In this document: positions 41,742 to 52,040 of the stretch, piece by piece
How positions within the stretch are numbered: position 1 is the first letter of the stretch
Layout of the letters: every line of letters starts with the position of its first letter
NCBI GenBank assembly: GCA_020860515.1
Contig: JAJBUG010000032.1
Coordinates: 1-58,818, forward strand
DNA from: Bacteroidales bacterium
Lineage (GTDB): Bacteria > Bacteroidota > Bacteroidia > Bacteroidales > Muribaculaceae
Length of the DNA stretch: 58,818 bases
Direction of reading: 5' to 3'
The notes under the pieces: generated by a model
Seen by the model: the letters and a program-made list of their open reading frames with translations, nothing else
Told to the model about the DNA's origin: nothing
The model's database searches: none
Translations under genes and position numbers: made by a program

Positions 41742-43142
41742 TTAGTTGCCGTTTAATTCTTCTACCAGAGCTGGCAGGTAGTTGCTAAGATCTCCAGCCC
41801 CAAGCGCTAACAGGACTTCAAAGTTACGACTTTTCATCGACTTTACAAAATCTTGTTTCAAAATCAATGATTTGTGCTCATTTTTTAGCAAATCAAAGAT
41901 GGTTTTTGAAGAAATTCCGGGGATTGGCTCCTCGCGGGCAGGGTACAGGTCAACCAAAATCACCTCGTCGGCCATGTCGAGGGCCTCGGCGAATTGGGGA
42001 GCGAAATCGCGAGTGCGGCTGTAGAGATGAGGCTGAAATGCGGCTGTGAGTTTGGCATCGGGATACAGCTTGCGCACCGAGCTGATGCTCATCTTCAGTT
42101 CATCGGGGTGGTGGGCGTAGTCATCGATTACCACATGACCCCCAGGCAGCGGCTCCTTGAGCAGGAATTGGAATCGCCGCTCGGCTCCCATAAAGCTGCC
42201 TATGGCATTGCGCATTGCATCCTCCGGCACTTCGCCAGTGAGCCAGCAGGCAGCCAAGGCAGCTACTGCATTCTCAATGTTGATTTCCACTGGCACGCCC
42301 AGGGAAATGTCTTTTATTACCCCCTTGGGATGCACGAAATCAAAGACAATCGACCCTTGGCCGTAGCGCACGTTCTCAGCGTGGAAATCGCCATGATCGC
42401 GGCTGTAAGTGTAAACCTTTACTCCCGGCTTAGGACGGGGCTTTACCTTCAGGCCGTCGTGGATTACAAGGCAGCCGTCGGGGCGAATCAGTTCGGTAAA
42501 ATGGGCAAAGCTTTCGAGATAATTCTCTTCGTTGCCATAAATGTCGAGATGATCAGGGTCAGTGGCTGTGATTACAGCAATGTACGGGCTGAGGGTGTGG
42601 AAACTGCGGTCGTATTCGTCAGCCTCAATCACGGTGTAAGGCGAGGTCTGCGACAATAGCAGGTTGCTGTCGTAATTGCGCAGGATGCCCCCCAAGAAGG
42701 CGTTGCACCCCACAGGAGCAGAGTTGAGCACATGGGCAGCCATCGACGATGTGGTGGTCTTGCCATGAGTTCCGGCGAAGCAGAGGCCCTTGCTGTCGCG
42801 TGTGATAAGGCCAAGCACTTGCGATCGCTTCAGCACCTCAAAACCATCGTTCTTGAAGAAGGATAGTATTGGGTCAGTGTCGTGCACGGCTGGCGTGTAA
42901 ACCACCAAAGTGGTGCGAGGGTCACGGAAGGCTGGGGGAATTGTGCTGGGGTCGTCGGTGTAGGTAACTGCCGCGCCCTCGCGCACCAAGGCTTGCGTGA
43001 GATGGCTTTCTGTGCGGTCATATCCAGCCACATGGTAGCCCTTGCTCAGATAATATCGGGCAATGGCTGCCATGCCAATGCCACCAATGCCCACGAAATA
43101 CACGCGGTGGATTGCTATGGATTTATGCTCTTTTGTTTCCAT
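41742..43142 (-). CDS. murC: UDP-N-acetylmuramate--L-alanine ligase
   Basis: 466 aa. Adds L-Ala to UDP-MurNAc, the first peptide step of peptidoglycan synthesis. N-terminal Rossmann motif GIGGIGMAAIARYYL, ATP-binding GTHGKTTTSSM, central DEYDRSF and IEADEYD, C-terminal VIDDYAHHPDEL and AFQPHLYSRTRDF. Start METKEHKSIAIHRVYFVGIG. 12 bp upstream of ftsQ on the operon. Confidence 0.96.
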   Translation of the reverse strand: METKEHKSIAIHRVYFVGIGGIGMAAIARYYLSKGYHVAGYDRTESHLTQALVREGAAVTYTDDPSTIPPAFRDPRTTLVVYTPAVHDTDPILSFFKNDGFEVLKRSQVLGLITRDSKGLCFAGTHGKTTTSSMAAHVLNSAPVGCNAFLGGILRNYDSNLLLSQTSPYTVIEADEYDRSFHTLSPYIAVITATDPDHLDIYGNEENYLESFAHFTELIRPDGCLVIHDGLKVKPRPKPGVKVYTYSRDHGDFHAENVRYGQGSIVFDFVHPKGVIKDISLGVPVEINIENAVAALAACWLTGEVPEDAMRNAIGSFMGAERRFQFLLKEPLPGGHVVIDDYAHHPDELKMSISSVRKLYPDAKLTAAFQPHLYSRTRDFAPQFAEALDMADEVILVDLYPAREEPIPGISSKTIFDLLKNEHKSLILKQDFVKSMKSRNFEVLLALGAGDLSNYLPALVEELNGN

Positions 43143-43193
43143 TAGGGTCAGTGTTAAAGCGAGGCTTGAAATTTAGATGTTGTTTTACTCGGC

Positions 43194-44300
43194 TTATTGC
43201 CTTGGCGATTTTGCTGCTGTCACAATTTCACCGATTTTGTCAACAATTTTCTCATCGGCATTGTTGAGAGCCAGCTTCAAAATATTTTCGCTGAGGCTCT
43301 GCAAAGCTTTGGGTTCTTGCACCAAGCCGATGGCCTTGGCAGCCATCTGCGCTGGAGCATCCGCGTCGAGTATCATCACTGCAGCCCCCTTGTCAACAAG
43401 GGCTTGCGCATTCTTGCGCTGATGGTCCTCTGCCACATTGGGCGAGGGGATGAGCAGCGACGGCTTGCCCAAGATTTCCAATTCGCTGATAGTGCCTGCT
43501 CCGGCGCGGCTCACCACCAGGTCGGCTGCGCGATAGGCGGTGGCCATGTCTTTGATGAATGCGCTTGCTTTGAGCAATGGGTGGCCCTTGGCGGCTTCGA
43601 GGCAATGGTCGGCATAAAGTTTGCCAGTCTGCCACATCACTTGCACTCCCGCTTTTTCAAAGGCATCGATTCCAGCCTCTACGCTTTGGTTGACAGTGCG
43701 GGCCCCCAGGCTGCCACCCACTACCAGTATCAGGGGCTTCAAGGGGTCAAAACCTAAGGCTTTCTTGGCGTCTGCCTGGGACACGGTGCAAGCGGACAAA
43801 TCCTTGCGCACAGGGTTGCCGGTCATCACTATCTTCGCGGCAGGGAAGAATCGCTCGGTGCCTTCGTAAGCCACGCATATTGCTGCCGCTTTTTGTGCCA
43901 ACAGCTTGTTGGTGACGCCAGGGTAGGAGTTCTGCTCTTGCAGCAGGGTGGGGATGCCACGCTTTTGCGCGGCCTTCAGCATCGGGCCACTGGCATATCC
44001 GCCTACGCCGATGGCAATGTCGGGCTGGAACTCGCGCACGATTCTGCGCGCCAAGCGCATCGACTTCCACAACTTCCACAGCACCTTGAAGTTGCGCCAC
44101 AATTTCTTGCGGTCAAATCCTGCCACGGGCAAGCCTATGATGCGGTAGCCTGCATCGGGCACTCGCTGCATCTCCATGCGGTTGTCGGCCCCCACAAAGA
44201 GGATTTCGACATCCGGATATCTGCGCTTTAGCGCATTTGCTATCGACAAGGCCGGGAATATATGGCCTCCCGTGCCTCCTCCGCTGATCAATGCCTTCAT
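43194..44300 (-). CDS. murG: UDP-GlcNAc-lipid I GlcNAc transferase
   Basis: 368 aa. Transfers GlcNAc to lipid I giving lipid II on the inner face of the membrane. N-terminal GGGTGGHIFPALSIANAL, donor-site ILVVGGSLGARTVNQSV, VVSRAGAGTISELEILGKPS. The start ATG overlaps the TGA of ftsW by one base (two adjacent ATG codons; either could be used), indicating translational coupling. Confidence 0.96.
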   Translation of the reverse strand: MKALISGGGTGGHIFPALSIANALKRRYPDVEILFVGADNRMEMQRVPDAGYRIIGLPVAGFDRKKLWRNFKVLWKLWKSMRLARRIVREFQPDIAIGVGGYASGPMLKAAQKRGIPTLLQEQNSYPGVTNKLLAQKAAAICVAYEGTERFFPAAKIVMTGNPVRKDLSACTVSQADAKKALGFDPLKPLILVVGGSLGARTVNQSVEAGIDAFEKAGVQVMWQTGKLYADHCLEAAKGHPLLKASAFIKDMATAYRAADLVVSRAGAGTISELEILGKPSLLIPSPNVAEDHQRKNAQALVDKGAAVMILDADAPAQMAAKAIGLVQEPKALQSLSENILKLALNNADEKIVDKIGEIVTAAKSPRQ

Positions 44301-45640
44301 CATTTTACTGGATTTTCACTGATGATTTCTGCTTGAAGCACTTTCTTTTCTTCGTTAATCTCAGTCTTGCGGTCCTTGCGTGCAGCAAAGCGGCTGACAC
44401 TGAGCATGATTCCGAGGGCTACCGAAGTAATGATAATCGAGGTGCCACCCTTGGAAATCAGGGGCAGAGGCTGTCCCGACACTGGGAACAGACCCGTGAC
44501 GATGGCCATGTGGAATATGGCCTGGAACGCTATGAACACCGCCATACCTATGGCCAAGAGTGCAGGGTAGGCGGTCTGGCACCGAGTAGCGATGCGCGCT
44601 GCTCGCGCCAACAGCCACAGATAGCAAATCAAGATGGCAATTCCTCCCACCAGGCCCATTTCCTCAATAATGATGGCATAGATGTAATCGCTGAAAGCAA
44701 GAGGCAGACGCGAGGTCTCGCGCGAATTGCCTATCCATACTCCCGTGACCCCTCCATGGGCTTGGGCGATGAAGCTATACTGTTCCTGTTGGTTTTCGTC
44801 GGTTATTGGATCGTTAAATTTGTCTTTTTTAAAGTGTCTCTCCAAGCGCTTTTTCCAAGTGCTTTCGCGCCCGGAGCCTCCCTTGGATGAGATTTGCTCT
44901 TTGTCGTAGCCCACTGTAATGTCTGTGCCAGCTACCACGATGGGCGTATATTGGGGTATATTGGCTTGCTTATGGTCATGGATTATATCTTTCAGACCTA
45001 AGAATCCTGCACCCAACACACCAAAAGCAGCCAGGACCATCAACATCTTTTTGAAGCTTACGCCTCCGATTATCATCATCGACAGGCTTATGGCCATCAG
45101 CAGCAGGGTGTTGGTAAGTCCTTGTGTAAACAGCAGGCCGCCTCCGACCAACACGCATAAGGCGCATTGTATGGTACCCTTGGTGGTGACATCATCTACC
45201 TTCTTTATCTGCGATTTGCTCAGGATCGCCGCAATCATCAGGGCCACCGAGATTTTCACCATCTCGCTGGGCTGCAATGCAAACAAGCCGCCGATTGAGA
45301 TGCTGCGCCGGGCCCCATTGATGTAGTCGCCGTAAATGAGGGTCACAACCATCAAGCCAGCGCTGATAGCGGCGAAGCCGTAGGTCCATTTGAAGAATTT
45401 GCGGTAGTGGGTGCGCTGCAGTGCCAGCATCAGCATCAAGCCTACTGCAAGAAACATCACATGGCGGATTACTGGGGCGAATACATTGGTGGCTTGCACC
45501 TCATGGCTCGATGCCGTGAAGAGCTCGATGATGGAAATGAAGCACAGCACTATGTAGATGCCCCATATCTGTTTGTCAGTGCGCCTGGGCTGAATTTCGT
45601 CTGCCACGATGGCGTCGTTGGTGTAAGCAGTTGCGTCCAA
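44300..45640 (-). CDS. ftsW: Lipid II polymerase FtsW (SEDS family)
   Basis: 446 aa with about ten membrane helices. SEDS signatures: FALQPSEMVKISVALMIAA, the large loop, FSDYIYAIIIEEMGLVGG and the C-terminal PVSGQPLPLISKGGTSIII. Polymerises glycan strands during division with a class B PBP (FtsI here). The loop between helices 7 and 8 is longer than in E. coli, with a charged insertion (GGSGRESTWKKRLERHFK). Confidence 0.95.
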   Translation of the reverse strand: MDATAYTNDAIVADEIQPRRTDKQIWGIYIVLCFISIIELFTASSHEVQATNVFAPVIRHVMFLAVGLMLMLALQRTHYRKFFKWTYGFAAISAGLMVVTLIYGDYINGARRSISIGGLFALQPSEMVKISVALMIAAILSKSQIKKVDDVTTKGTIQCALCVLVGGGLLFTQGLTNTLLLMAISLSMMIIGGVSFKKMLMVLAAFGVLGAGFLGLKDIIHDHKQANIPQYTPIVVAGTDITVGYDKEQISSKGGSGRESTWKKRLERHFKKDKFNDPITDENQQEQYSFIAQAHGGVTGVWIGNSRETSRLPLAFSDYIYAIIIEEMGLVGGIAILICYLWLLARAARIATRCQTAYPALLAIGMAVFIAFQAIFHMAIVTGLFPVSGQPLPLISKGGTSIIITSVALGIMLSVSRFAARKDRKTEINEEKKVLQAEIISENPVK

Positions 45641-45703
45641 GGTGATTATCGGTATTTTAGGAGAGGCCGCTGACGCGGGCCTAACGGTGGCTTTAATCGG
45701 GGG

Positions 45704-47044
45704 TTAATGATTCATTAATTCCTTTACGGCGGCTTTGAATTTGGTGCCTCGGTCTTCATAATTCTGGAATAGGTCGAAGCTTGCGCAGCAAGGCGATAGC
45801 AGCACCGTGTAGCCAGGCTTGGCCATCTGGCGCGCAGCCTCTATGCCGTCGGCTAAGGTGTGGGTATCGGCTACTGGCACCACATCCTTGAAGAAATCTA
45901 TGATTTTCTCGTTGTGGAGGCCCATTGCCACTATGCCCTTGACCTTTTCTTTCACCAGGGGCAGAATTTCGCTGTAATCGTTGCCCTTGTCTTTGCCTCC
46001 AAGAATCAGGATTGTGGGGGCGGTCATGCTTTCGAGGGCATACCAAGTGCTGTTGACATTGGTTGCCTTTGAGTCGTTGATATAGTTGACCCCATCCACT
46101 GTGCCGCATGCCTCCAAGCGGTGCTCTACGCCCTCGAAATCGCTCAGCGCATGGCGTATGTCGTCGCGCTTGATATTGAGCAGGGTTGACGACAAGGCTG
46201 CAGCCATCGAATTATAGAGATTGTGCAGACCGTTGAGTGCTAAATCAGCTCGCGGTATTGACAGGTGTCGCTCCGAGGTGTTGATTATAAGATTATTCTC
46301 GGCATCCACGTAGGCAGCTGTGTTTTCCTCCTTATGCTCGGCAAACGGCAGCATCTGTGCCTCCACGGTGATTCGCTGCAGCTGGGCATTGATTACAGGA
46401 TCGTCCTGCCAGTAGATGAATGCGTCGCGTGGGGTCATGTTCTGCAAGATGCGGAATTTGGCCTTTACATAATTCTCCATTTTATATTCATAGCGGTCGA
46501 GATGGTCGGGAGTGATATTGAGAATCACTGCTATGTTGGCTCGGAAGTCGTACATGTTTTCAAGCTGGAAGCTGCTGAGCTCAATCACATACACATCGTG
46601 ATGCTCGCGAGCCACCTGCAGAGCCATGCTCTTGCCCACGTTGCCAGCCAAGCCAACATTTACCCCTGCGCTTTTCAGGATGTGATAAGTGAGCAGGGTG
46701 GTGGTTGTCTTGCCGTTGCTGCCTGTGATGCACACCATTTTGGCGTCAGTATATCGGCCGGCAAACTCTATTTCGCTCCACACTGGGATATTCTTTTTGG
46801 CAATCTCTTGCATCACTGGTGCAGTGGGTGGTATGCCAGGGCTTTTCACCACTGCATCGGCATCGAGGATTTTTTCGAGTGTATGATGGCCTTCCTCCCA
46901 GGCGATGCCCTCGGCATCGAGGAGGTCCTTGTATTGCTGCTTGATGGTGCCGAAATCGCTTACGAACACGTCCCAGCCTTTGTCCTTGCCTAAAACGGCT
47001 GCTCCTGCGCCGCTCTCTCCGGCTCCTAAAATCACGAGTTTCAT
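45704..47044 (-). CDS. murD: UDP-N-acetylmuramoylalanine--D-glutamate ligase
   Basis: 446 aa. Adds D-Glu to UDP-MurNAc-Ala. Motifs: GAGESGAGAAVLGK at the N-terminus, ITGSNGKTTTTLLTYH, the central VIELSSFQLENM, HRLEACGTVDGVNYINDSKA and ILGGKDKGNDY. Start MKLVILGAGES. On the operon between ftsW and mraY. Confidence 0.96.
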   Translation of the reverse strand: MKLVILGAGESGAGAAVLGKDKGWDVFVSDFGTIKQQYKDLLDAEGIAWEEGHHTLEKILDADAVVKSPGIPPTAPVMQEIAKKNIPVWSEIEFAGRYTDAKMVCITGSNGKTTTTLLTYHILKSAGVNVGLAGNVGKSMALQVAREHHDVYVIELSSFQLENMYDFRANIAVILNITPDHLDRYEYKMENYVKAKFRILQNMTPRDAFIYWQDDPVINAQLQRITVEAQMLPFAEHKEENTAAYVDAENNLIINTSERHLSIPRADLALNGLHNLYNSMAAALSSTLLNIKRDDIRHALSDFEGVEHRLEACGTVDGVNYINDSKATNVNSTWYALESMTAPTILILGGKDKGNDYSEILPLVKEKVKGIVAMGLHNEKIIDFFKDVVPVADTHTLADGIEAARQMAKPGYTVLLSPCCASFDLFQNYEDRGTKFKAAVKELMNH

Positions 47045-47096
47045 AGTTGCTTAGTGTTTTAGTGAATTAGTGGCGATCAGTAATGGTCGGTTGCCA

Positions 47097-48350
47097 CTAA
47101 CGGATTTTAAGTGTTACGAAAGTTACGACCGCTAAGATAATGCATATAATCCAGAATCGTGTCACGATTTTGGATTCTGGCACTGGCTGATAGGGCCGCT
47201 GTATGATTGCATCAATGCCTGCATTTCCAGCTTTCTGGAAATGGTGGTGCAATGGTGTCATCTTGAATATTCGCTTGCCGCCAGTGCGCTTGAAGTAAGC
47301 CACTTGCAGCATTACCGAAAGGTCCTCAACATAGAAAATGGCGCAGAGTATGGGCAGCAACAGCTCTTTGCGAGTGAGGATGGCAGCCACGGCTATCACG
47401 CCGCCAAGCATCAGCGAGCCAGTATCGCCCATGAATACCTGGGCTGGCGAGGCATTGTACCACAGGAAGCCGACCAAGGCTCCAACGAATGCTGCCAAGT
47501 ACACCACCATCTCTTCGCTGCCGGGGATGTACATAATATTGAGGTAGGCAGAATAGATGATATTGCTGCCAAGGTATGCCATTATTAATAGCGCCACGCC
47601 GATTATAGCCGACGTGCCGCACGCCAAGCCGTCAAGGCCATCGGTAAGGTTGGCTCCGTTGCTTGTAGCGGTCACGAAGAACATGACTATCAAGAAGAAG
47701 GCAATCCAGCCTCCAGCAGTGGCATACTTGCCCATCCAGCCTGCCAGCCAATCGTAATTGAAGTTGTTGTTCTTTACGAATGGTATGGTGGTCTGGGGGG
47801 TCTTTGTGATTTCATCTTCCTCATAGATTACAGTTTCCACTCGGTTGGTAGTGGCATCCACCACTTCTTGGTTAGGCACAATACCCATATTGGGACTAAA
47901 ATACATCACGCCAGCTACCAACAGTGCTATGCCAAGCTGGCCAATGATTTTGTATTTGCCCTTGATGCCATCCTTGTTGTGCTTCTGCAGCTTCTTGTAG
48001 TCGTCAAGGAATCCGATGGTGCCGAGCCAAAGGGTTGCGCCTAAAAGCAGCAGCATATACACATTTGCCAAATTGCCAATCAGCAAGCATGGCACAATGA
48101 TTGAAATCAGAATGATCACGCCCCCCATCGTGGGGGTGCCTTTCTTGGCCATCTGCCCTTCAAGACCGAGATTGCGCACTATTTCGCCCACCTGCATCAG
48201 CTGCAGCCGCTGTATGATTTTGCGACCTATGAATATGGCAATGAGCATTGCCAGCACAAAGGCAATGCCCGATCTGAAGGTCAGGTAGGTCATCAGGCGC
48301 ACGCCTGGAATTGAGCTTTCCTGTAGAGCTTGGAATATCCAGTAAAACAT
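47097..48350 (-). CDS. mraY: Phospho-N-acetylmuramoyl-pentapeptide transferase
   Basis: 417 aa, about ten membrane helices. Attaches the MurNAc-pentapeptide to undecaprenyl phosphate (lipid I). Motifs: KKGTPTMGGVIILISI, GFLDDYKKLQKHNKDGIKGK, NLTDGLDGLACG and MTPLHHHFQKAG. A 60-residue insertion after the DDYKK region is typical of Bacteroidetes MraY. Its start is 18 bp after the murE stop, separated by a heptamer array that overlaps the murE end. Confidence 0.96.
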   Translation of the reverse strand: MFYWIFQALQESSIPGVRLMTYLTFRSGIAFVLAMLIAIFIGRKIIQRLQLMQVGEIVRNLGLEGQMAKKGTPTMGGVIILISIIVPCLLIGNLANVYMLLLLGATLWLGTIGFLDDYKKLQKHNKDGIKGKYKIIGQLGIALLVAGVMYFSPNMGIVPNQEVVDATTNRVETVIYEEDEITKTPQTTIPFVKNNNFNYDWLAGWMGKYATAGGWIAFFLIVMFFVTATSNGANLTDGLDGLACGTSAIIGVALLIMAYLGSNIIYSAYLNIMYIPGSEEMVVYLAAFVGALVGFLWYNASPAQVFMGDTGSLMLGGVIAVAAILTRKELLLPILCAIFYVEDLSVMLQVAYFKRTGGKRIFKMTPLHHHFQKAGNAGIDAIIQRPYQPVPESKIVTRFWIICIILAVVTFVTLKIR

Positions 48351-48351
48351 A

Positions 48352-48386
48352 TTTTCGGTTTTCGGTTTTCAGTTTTCGGTTTTCGG
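48352..48386. repeat. Five-unit heptamer array at the murE/mraY junction
   Basis: TTTTCGG, TTTTCGG, TTTTCAG, TTTTCGG, TTTTCGG in register. The third unit supplies the murE TGA stop (complement of TCA, 48369-48371), and the last units encode murE residues PKTEN. Confidence 0.9.
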
Positions 48387-49811
48387 TCTGAAATGTGACC
48401 TAAATCCTAATATCTCTTCGCGGTCGTCGAAATGGTGGGTTTCGCTGCCAATTATTTGGTAAGTCTCATGGCCCTTGCCAGCCACCAATACTGCCTCGCC
48501 TGGGCGTGCCTGGCTTAGGGCATAGGCGATGGCTTCGGCTCGGTCAACGATTTCTTTTACTTCGCCATCATAGTCAGCAGGGATGCCCGCGCGCATGTCG
48601 GCGATGATTTGCACCAGATCCTCGCTGCGCGGATTGTCGCTGGTGAGCACCACCATGCGGCTGCGCTTGGCTGCCTCGGCAGCCATCAGGGGTCGCTTGC
48701 CATGGTCGCGGTCGCCTCCAGCCCCAGTCACAGTGATTATGCCAGGCTTGTAGCCATTAAGTTCGTCCGGGAGGGTTTCGCCTATGGCACTCAGGGTGTT
48801 GGTCAGTGCGTCGGGTGTATGGGCATAGTCCACAATGGCTGTCACGCCGTTGGGCAGGTGGAATGTCTGCATGCGGCCAGCCACAGGGTGAAGCAGGCTG
48901 ATGCATTTCAGCACTTCATCGCGGTCCCATCCTAAGAGCAGGCATGCAGCGTACACGGCTGTAAGATTGGAAGCGTTGTAGCGCCCAGTGAATGTAGTGT
49001 GCACTTCGGTGCCGTCGAGCGAAATCAACATTCCGTCGAGGCGATTCTCAATCAATTTGCCTTGGAAATTGGCTGGCTTGCATATTGAGAATGTATGGTG
49101 GCTGGCGGGGGTGTTCTGCATCATCACCTCGCCATTTTTGTCGTCGATATTGCTCAGGGCAAAGGCCTGGGGAGCCAAGCCGTCGAAGAAACTTTTCTTG
49201 GCTGCCAAGTAATTGGCAAATGTCTTATGGTAGTCCAGGTGGTCGCGCGTTAGGTTGGTGAATATGCCACCGTCGAACTTCAGCCCCGCTATGCGATGCT
49301 GATGAGCGGCGTGGCTGCTCACCTCCATGGCGCAGAATGTGCAGCCAGCCTCCACCATCTTTGCCATGGTCTGATGCAGGGTCACCACATCGGGGGTGGT
49401 GTGGGTGGCTGGGTGCTCTTCACCGTCGATTTTGTTAGCTACAGTAGAAAATAGGCCTGCCTTGTGTCCCATAAGGCGAGCCATATCGTAGAGCAAAGTG
49501 GCAATCGTAGTCTTGCCATTGGTGCCAGTGACGCCCACAAGCGTCAGTTTGCTCGATGGATGCCCGTACCACTCGTCAGCGAGTTCTCCAAGGGCAATAG
49601 CTGAGTTAGGCACCACCACCCATTCAATTTCAGGGTGCTGGTCGGCGCAGGCTGGCTTGTGTTCGCATACCACTGCCTTGGCCCCCGAGGCTATGGCTTG
49701 GCCGATGAAGTCATGGCCATCAACGGTCACACCCTTCTCCGCTACAAACACATATCCGGGCTTTACTTGCCTCGAATCAGCTGTCAATCCAGTGTAATTT
49801 TTGAGATTCAT
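48369..49811 (-). CDS. murE: UDP-MurNAc-tripeptide synthetase
   Basis: 480 aa. Adds the third peptide residue (probably meso-diaminopimelate: the NPRSED motif, DNPRSEDLVQIIADM, is present). ATP motif VGVTGTNGKTTIATLL, VDYAHTPDALTNTL. The C-terminus (FRPKTEN) is encoded by the neighbouring heptamer array, suggesting that the original 3' end was replaced or extended. Start MNLKNYTGLTADSRQV. Confidence 0.96.
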   Translation of the reverse strand: MNLKNYTGLTADSRQVKPGYVFVAEKGVTVDGHDFIGQAIASGAKAVVCEHKPACADQHPEIEWVVVPNSAIALGELADEWYGHPSSKLTLVGVTGTNGKTTIATLLYDMARLMGHKAGLFSTVANKIDGEEHPATHTTPDVVTLHQTMAKMVEAGCTFCAMEVSSHAAHQHRIAGLKFDGGIFTNLTRDHLDYHKTFANYLAAKKSFFDGLAPQAFALSNIDDKNGEVMMQNTPASHHTFSICKPANFQGKLIENRLDGMLISLDGTEVHTTFTGRYNASNLTAVYAACLLLGWDRDEVLKCISLLHPVAGRMQTFHLPNGVTAIVDYAHTPDALTNTLSAIGETLPDELNGYKPGIITVTGAGGDRDHGKRPLMAAEAAKRSRMVVLTSDNPRSEDLVQIIADMRAGIPADYDGEVKEIVDRAEAIAYALSQARPGEAVLVAGKGHETYQIIGSETHHFDDREEILGFRSHFRPKTEN

Positions 49812-49847
49812 TATATTTATTTTCGGAAAAACGGGAAAACGAAATAG

Positions 49848-52034
49848 TCAGCGCAGGGCGAACTCCACTCGGATTATCTGCCCTGGCCGCGCCTTGGTGC
49901 CGGGAGCTGGCTCTTGGCGCGCGGCAAAGCCATTGCCATGCGCCTCGATGCGATAGCCCGAATCTTCAATCAGGGCTAAAGCTTGGCGCATACCCAAGCC
50001 CACCACGTCGGGCACTCGGCCTTCGCTTGGCTTGGCTGGCAGTCGCAGTTTTTTGCTGCGCTTGGCTCCCACCACATCGCGCACTTCGTCGATTTGAGTT
50101 TTGTCGCAGGCGAAAAGGGTAGGCATTGACTCTGCGTTGCCATCAGCCAGATAATCGCTGTATTTGCCCAGCAGCCCATGAGCATAAAGCTTGAAAGCGA
50201 TATTTTTCACCACATAGCCCGATGTGGTGGCTGCTCCCCTAAATTCTGGGGCGGGATTGGAAATCAGCACCATGCAGGTATACTTGGGGTCCTCGTAGGG
50301 GAAGATGCCGCAGAATGCCAGGCGGTAATGGCCTTGGTTGTAGCCTCCGCCAGTGCCGGGGATTATTTTGCCCTCGCTGTCACGCTTGGCCTCGTTGGCT
50401 ATGATGCATGTGCCTGTCTTGCCTGCTATGTGCACTATATTGTTGCGGAGGCTTTTGGCTGTGCCTCCCTCGCCATAAACCACCGAGTAGAGCATGTCCA
50501 TCAGGATTTGGGCGTTCTTTTTCGAGCAGATGCTGTCGCGCACATAGCTTATATCGCATTTGTGCACTGTGCCATCGCTTGATATTTTCTCCTTCACCAT
50601 TCGCGGACGCACAAATTTGCCTTTGTTGGCAATGGCATTGTACATGGCGCAGGTGTAGAGTGGTGGAATCATGGTGCTGTAGCCGTAGCACATGCGCGAT
50701 AGCGACACTCGTCCACCCGCCTTAGGGTCGAGGGTGGGGAAGTAAGGTGTGCGCTCGCCAGCCATGCCGGTGCCGAATTTGTCGAAGAAACCAATTTCAC
50801 GCAGGCGCTCACGGAATCCATTGAGATTGTTCTCATAGTGCGGGGCAATCAGCTTGGTCATGCCGATATTCGAGCTGTACTCCAAGAATCGGCTTACTGG
50901 CAGATAGGCGGGCGAGTGAGTGTCGCGGATGGGCGAGCCCCCGGCATAGGCGTAGGTGCTGCCGATGGGGAAAGCTCGGTCGATGGGGGCAAAATTGTCC
51001 TCCAATGCCACAATCATGGATATGGGTTTCATCACTGAGCCGGGTTCAAAGGCTTGCAGGGCGCGGTTCATTGCCTCGATGTAAGTGTCATCGTCGCGCG
51101 TGGGATCTTTTTCGAGATTGGATATGGCTTTGATGTCGCCCGTGGCAACCTCCATCAGCAGGCAGGTGCCCCAGTCGGCATGGGTGAATTGCAGCATGTC
51201 TTGCAATTCGCACTCCACAATGTCCTGGATATTTACATCGATGGTTGTGCGCAGCGAATAGCCGTCGATGGCAGGCTGCTCTACCCACTTCTGCACGCCT
51301 CGGGTCATCTGGGCGTACTTGGCAGTGCCTTCCTGTCCGTAAAGCAGTGAGTCGAGGGCAGCTTCCAAGCCTGAATAGCCATGCAGCACATCCACCGAGT
51401 CACCCGAGCGCTTGGCCCCCTCGAATTTGGCTGTGCGGCGGTAATTGCATCGTCCGATGCTGCGCTGAGCCATTGAGCCGTAAGGCATCATGCGCGTCAT
51501 CTTGGGGGTTGCATACAGCCCATGCTGACGGTGCTTCTTGGCCATCTCAGCGAAATATGGGAATGTGAGGATTCGCTGATAGTCGTCGTATTTGGCCTCT
51601 TTCAGCAGCACATGGCAGCGCTTGCGGTCTTTGCCCGGCTTGGCGAGGGGCTTTGCCAAATATTCAAGCCATTCGTCGGAGTTGCGCTTGTGATAGTATT
51701 TGGCCATGCTGTCGGCCAACTGTGGCAAGTTGGCAGCGAAAAGCGAATCGGATCGGCTGTTGGCATTATAGTCGAGGCATACGTTGTAGCGCATCAGGTT
51801 TGTGGCCAGCACAGTGCCGTCCGAGGCTAAGATGTCGCCTCGGCGCGGTTGCACGAAGAAGACAGTATTGAGCACCCTCTCTGCCTTGGCATTCCATTTG
51901 TCAGCATTGACCACAGTAGTCTGCACGGCATTGTACACGATGCCGATTGCCATCAGGGTGATCAGCACCAGCACCAAGCCGTAGCGCATCAGGATTTTGC
52001 GTCGCTTGCTATTTGTTTTCTTCCGTGTAGCCAT
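49848..52034 (-). CDS. ftsI: Division-specific transpeptidase FtsI/PBP with PASTA domain
   Basis: 728 aa. Membrane anchor (about 14-34), dimerisation domain (RRGDILASDGTVLATN), transpeptidase domain with SVMKPIS (active-site Ser), SSN (LEYSSNIGMTKL) and KTG (AGKTGTCIIANEA). C-terminal PASTA domain: RVPDVVGLGMRQALALIEDS. Crosslinks septal peptidoglycan with FtsW. Follows ftsL after a heptamer array. Confidence 0.95.
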   Translation of the reverse strand: MATRKKTNSKRRKILMRYGLVLVLITLMAIGIVYNAVQTTVVNADKWNAKAERVLNTVFFVQPRRGDILASDGTVLATNLMRYNVCLDYNANSRSDSLFAANLPQLADSMAKYYHKRNSDEWLEYLAKPLAKPGKDRKRCHVLLKEAKYDDYQRILTFPYFAEMAKKHRQHGLYATPKMTRMMPYGSMAQRSIGRCNYRRTAKFEGAKRSGDSVDVLHGYSGLEAALDSLLYGQEGTAKYAQMTRGVQKWVEQPAIDGYSLRTTIDVNIQDIVECELQDMLQFTHADWGTCLLMEVATGDIKAISNLEKDPTRDDDTYIEAMNRALQAFEPGSVMKPISMIVALEDNFAPIDRAFPIGSTYAYAGGSPIRDTHSPAYLPVSRFLEYSSNIGMTKLIAPHYENNLNGFRERLREIGFFDKFGTGMAGERTPYFPTLDPKAGGRVSLSRMCYGYSTMIPPLYTCAMYNAIANKGKFVRPRMVKEKISSDGTVHKCDISYVRDSICSKKNAQILMDMLYSVVYGEGGTAKSLRNNIVHIAGKTGTCIIANEAKRDSEGKIIPGTGGGYNQGHYRLAFCGIFPYEDPKYTCMVLISNPAPEFRGAATTSGYVVKNIAFKLYAHGLLGKYSDYLADGNAESMPTLFACDKTQIDEVRDVVGAKRSKKLRLPAKPSEGRVPDVVGLGMRQALALIEDSGYRIEAHGNGFAARQEPAPGTKARPGQIIRVEFALR

Positions 52035-52040
52035 TATCCA

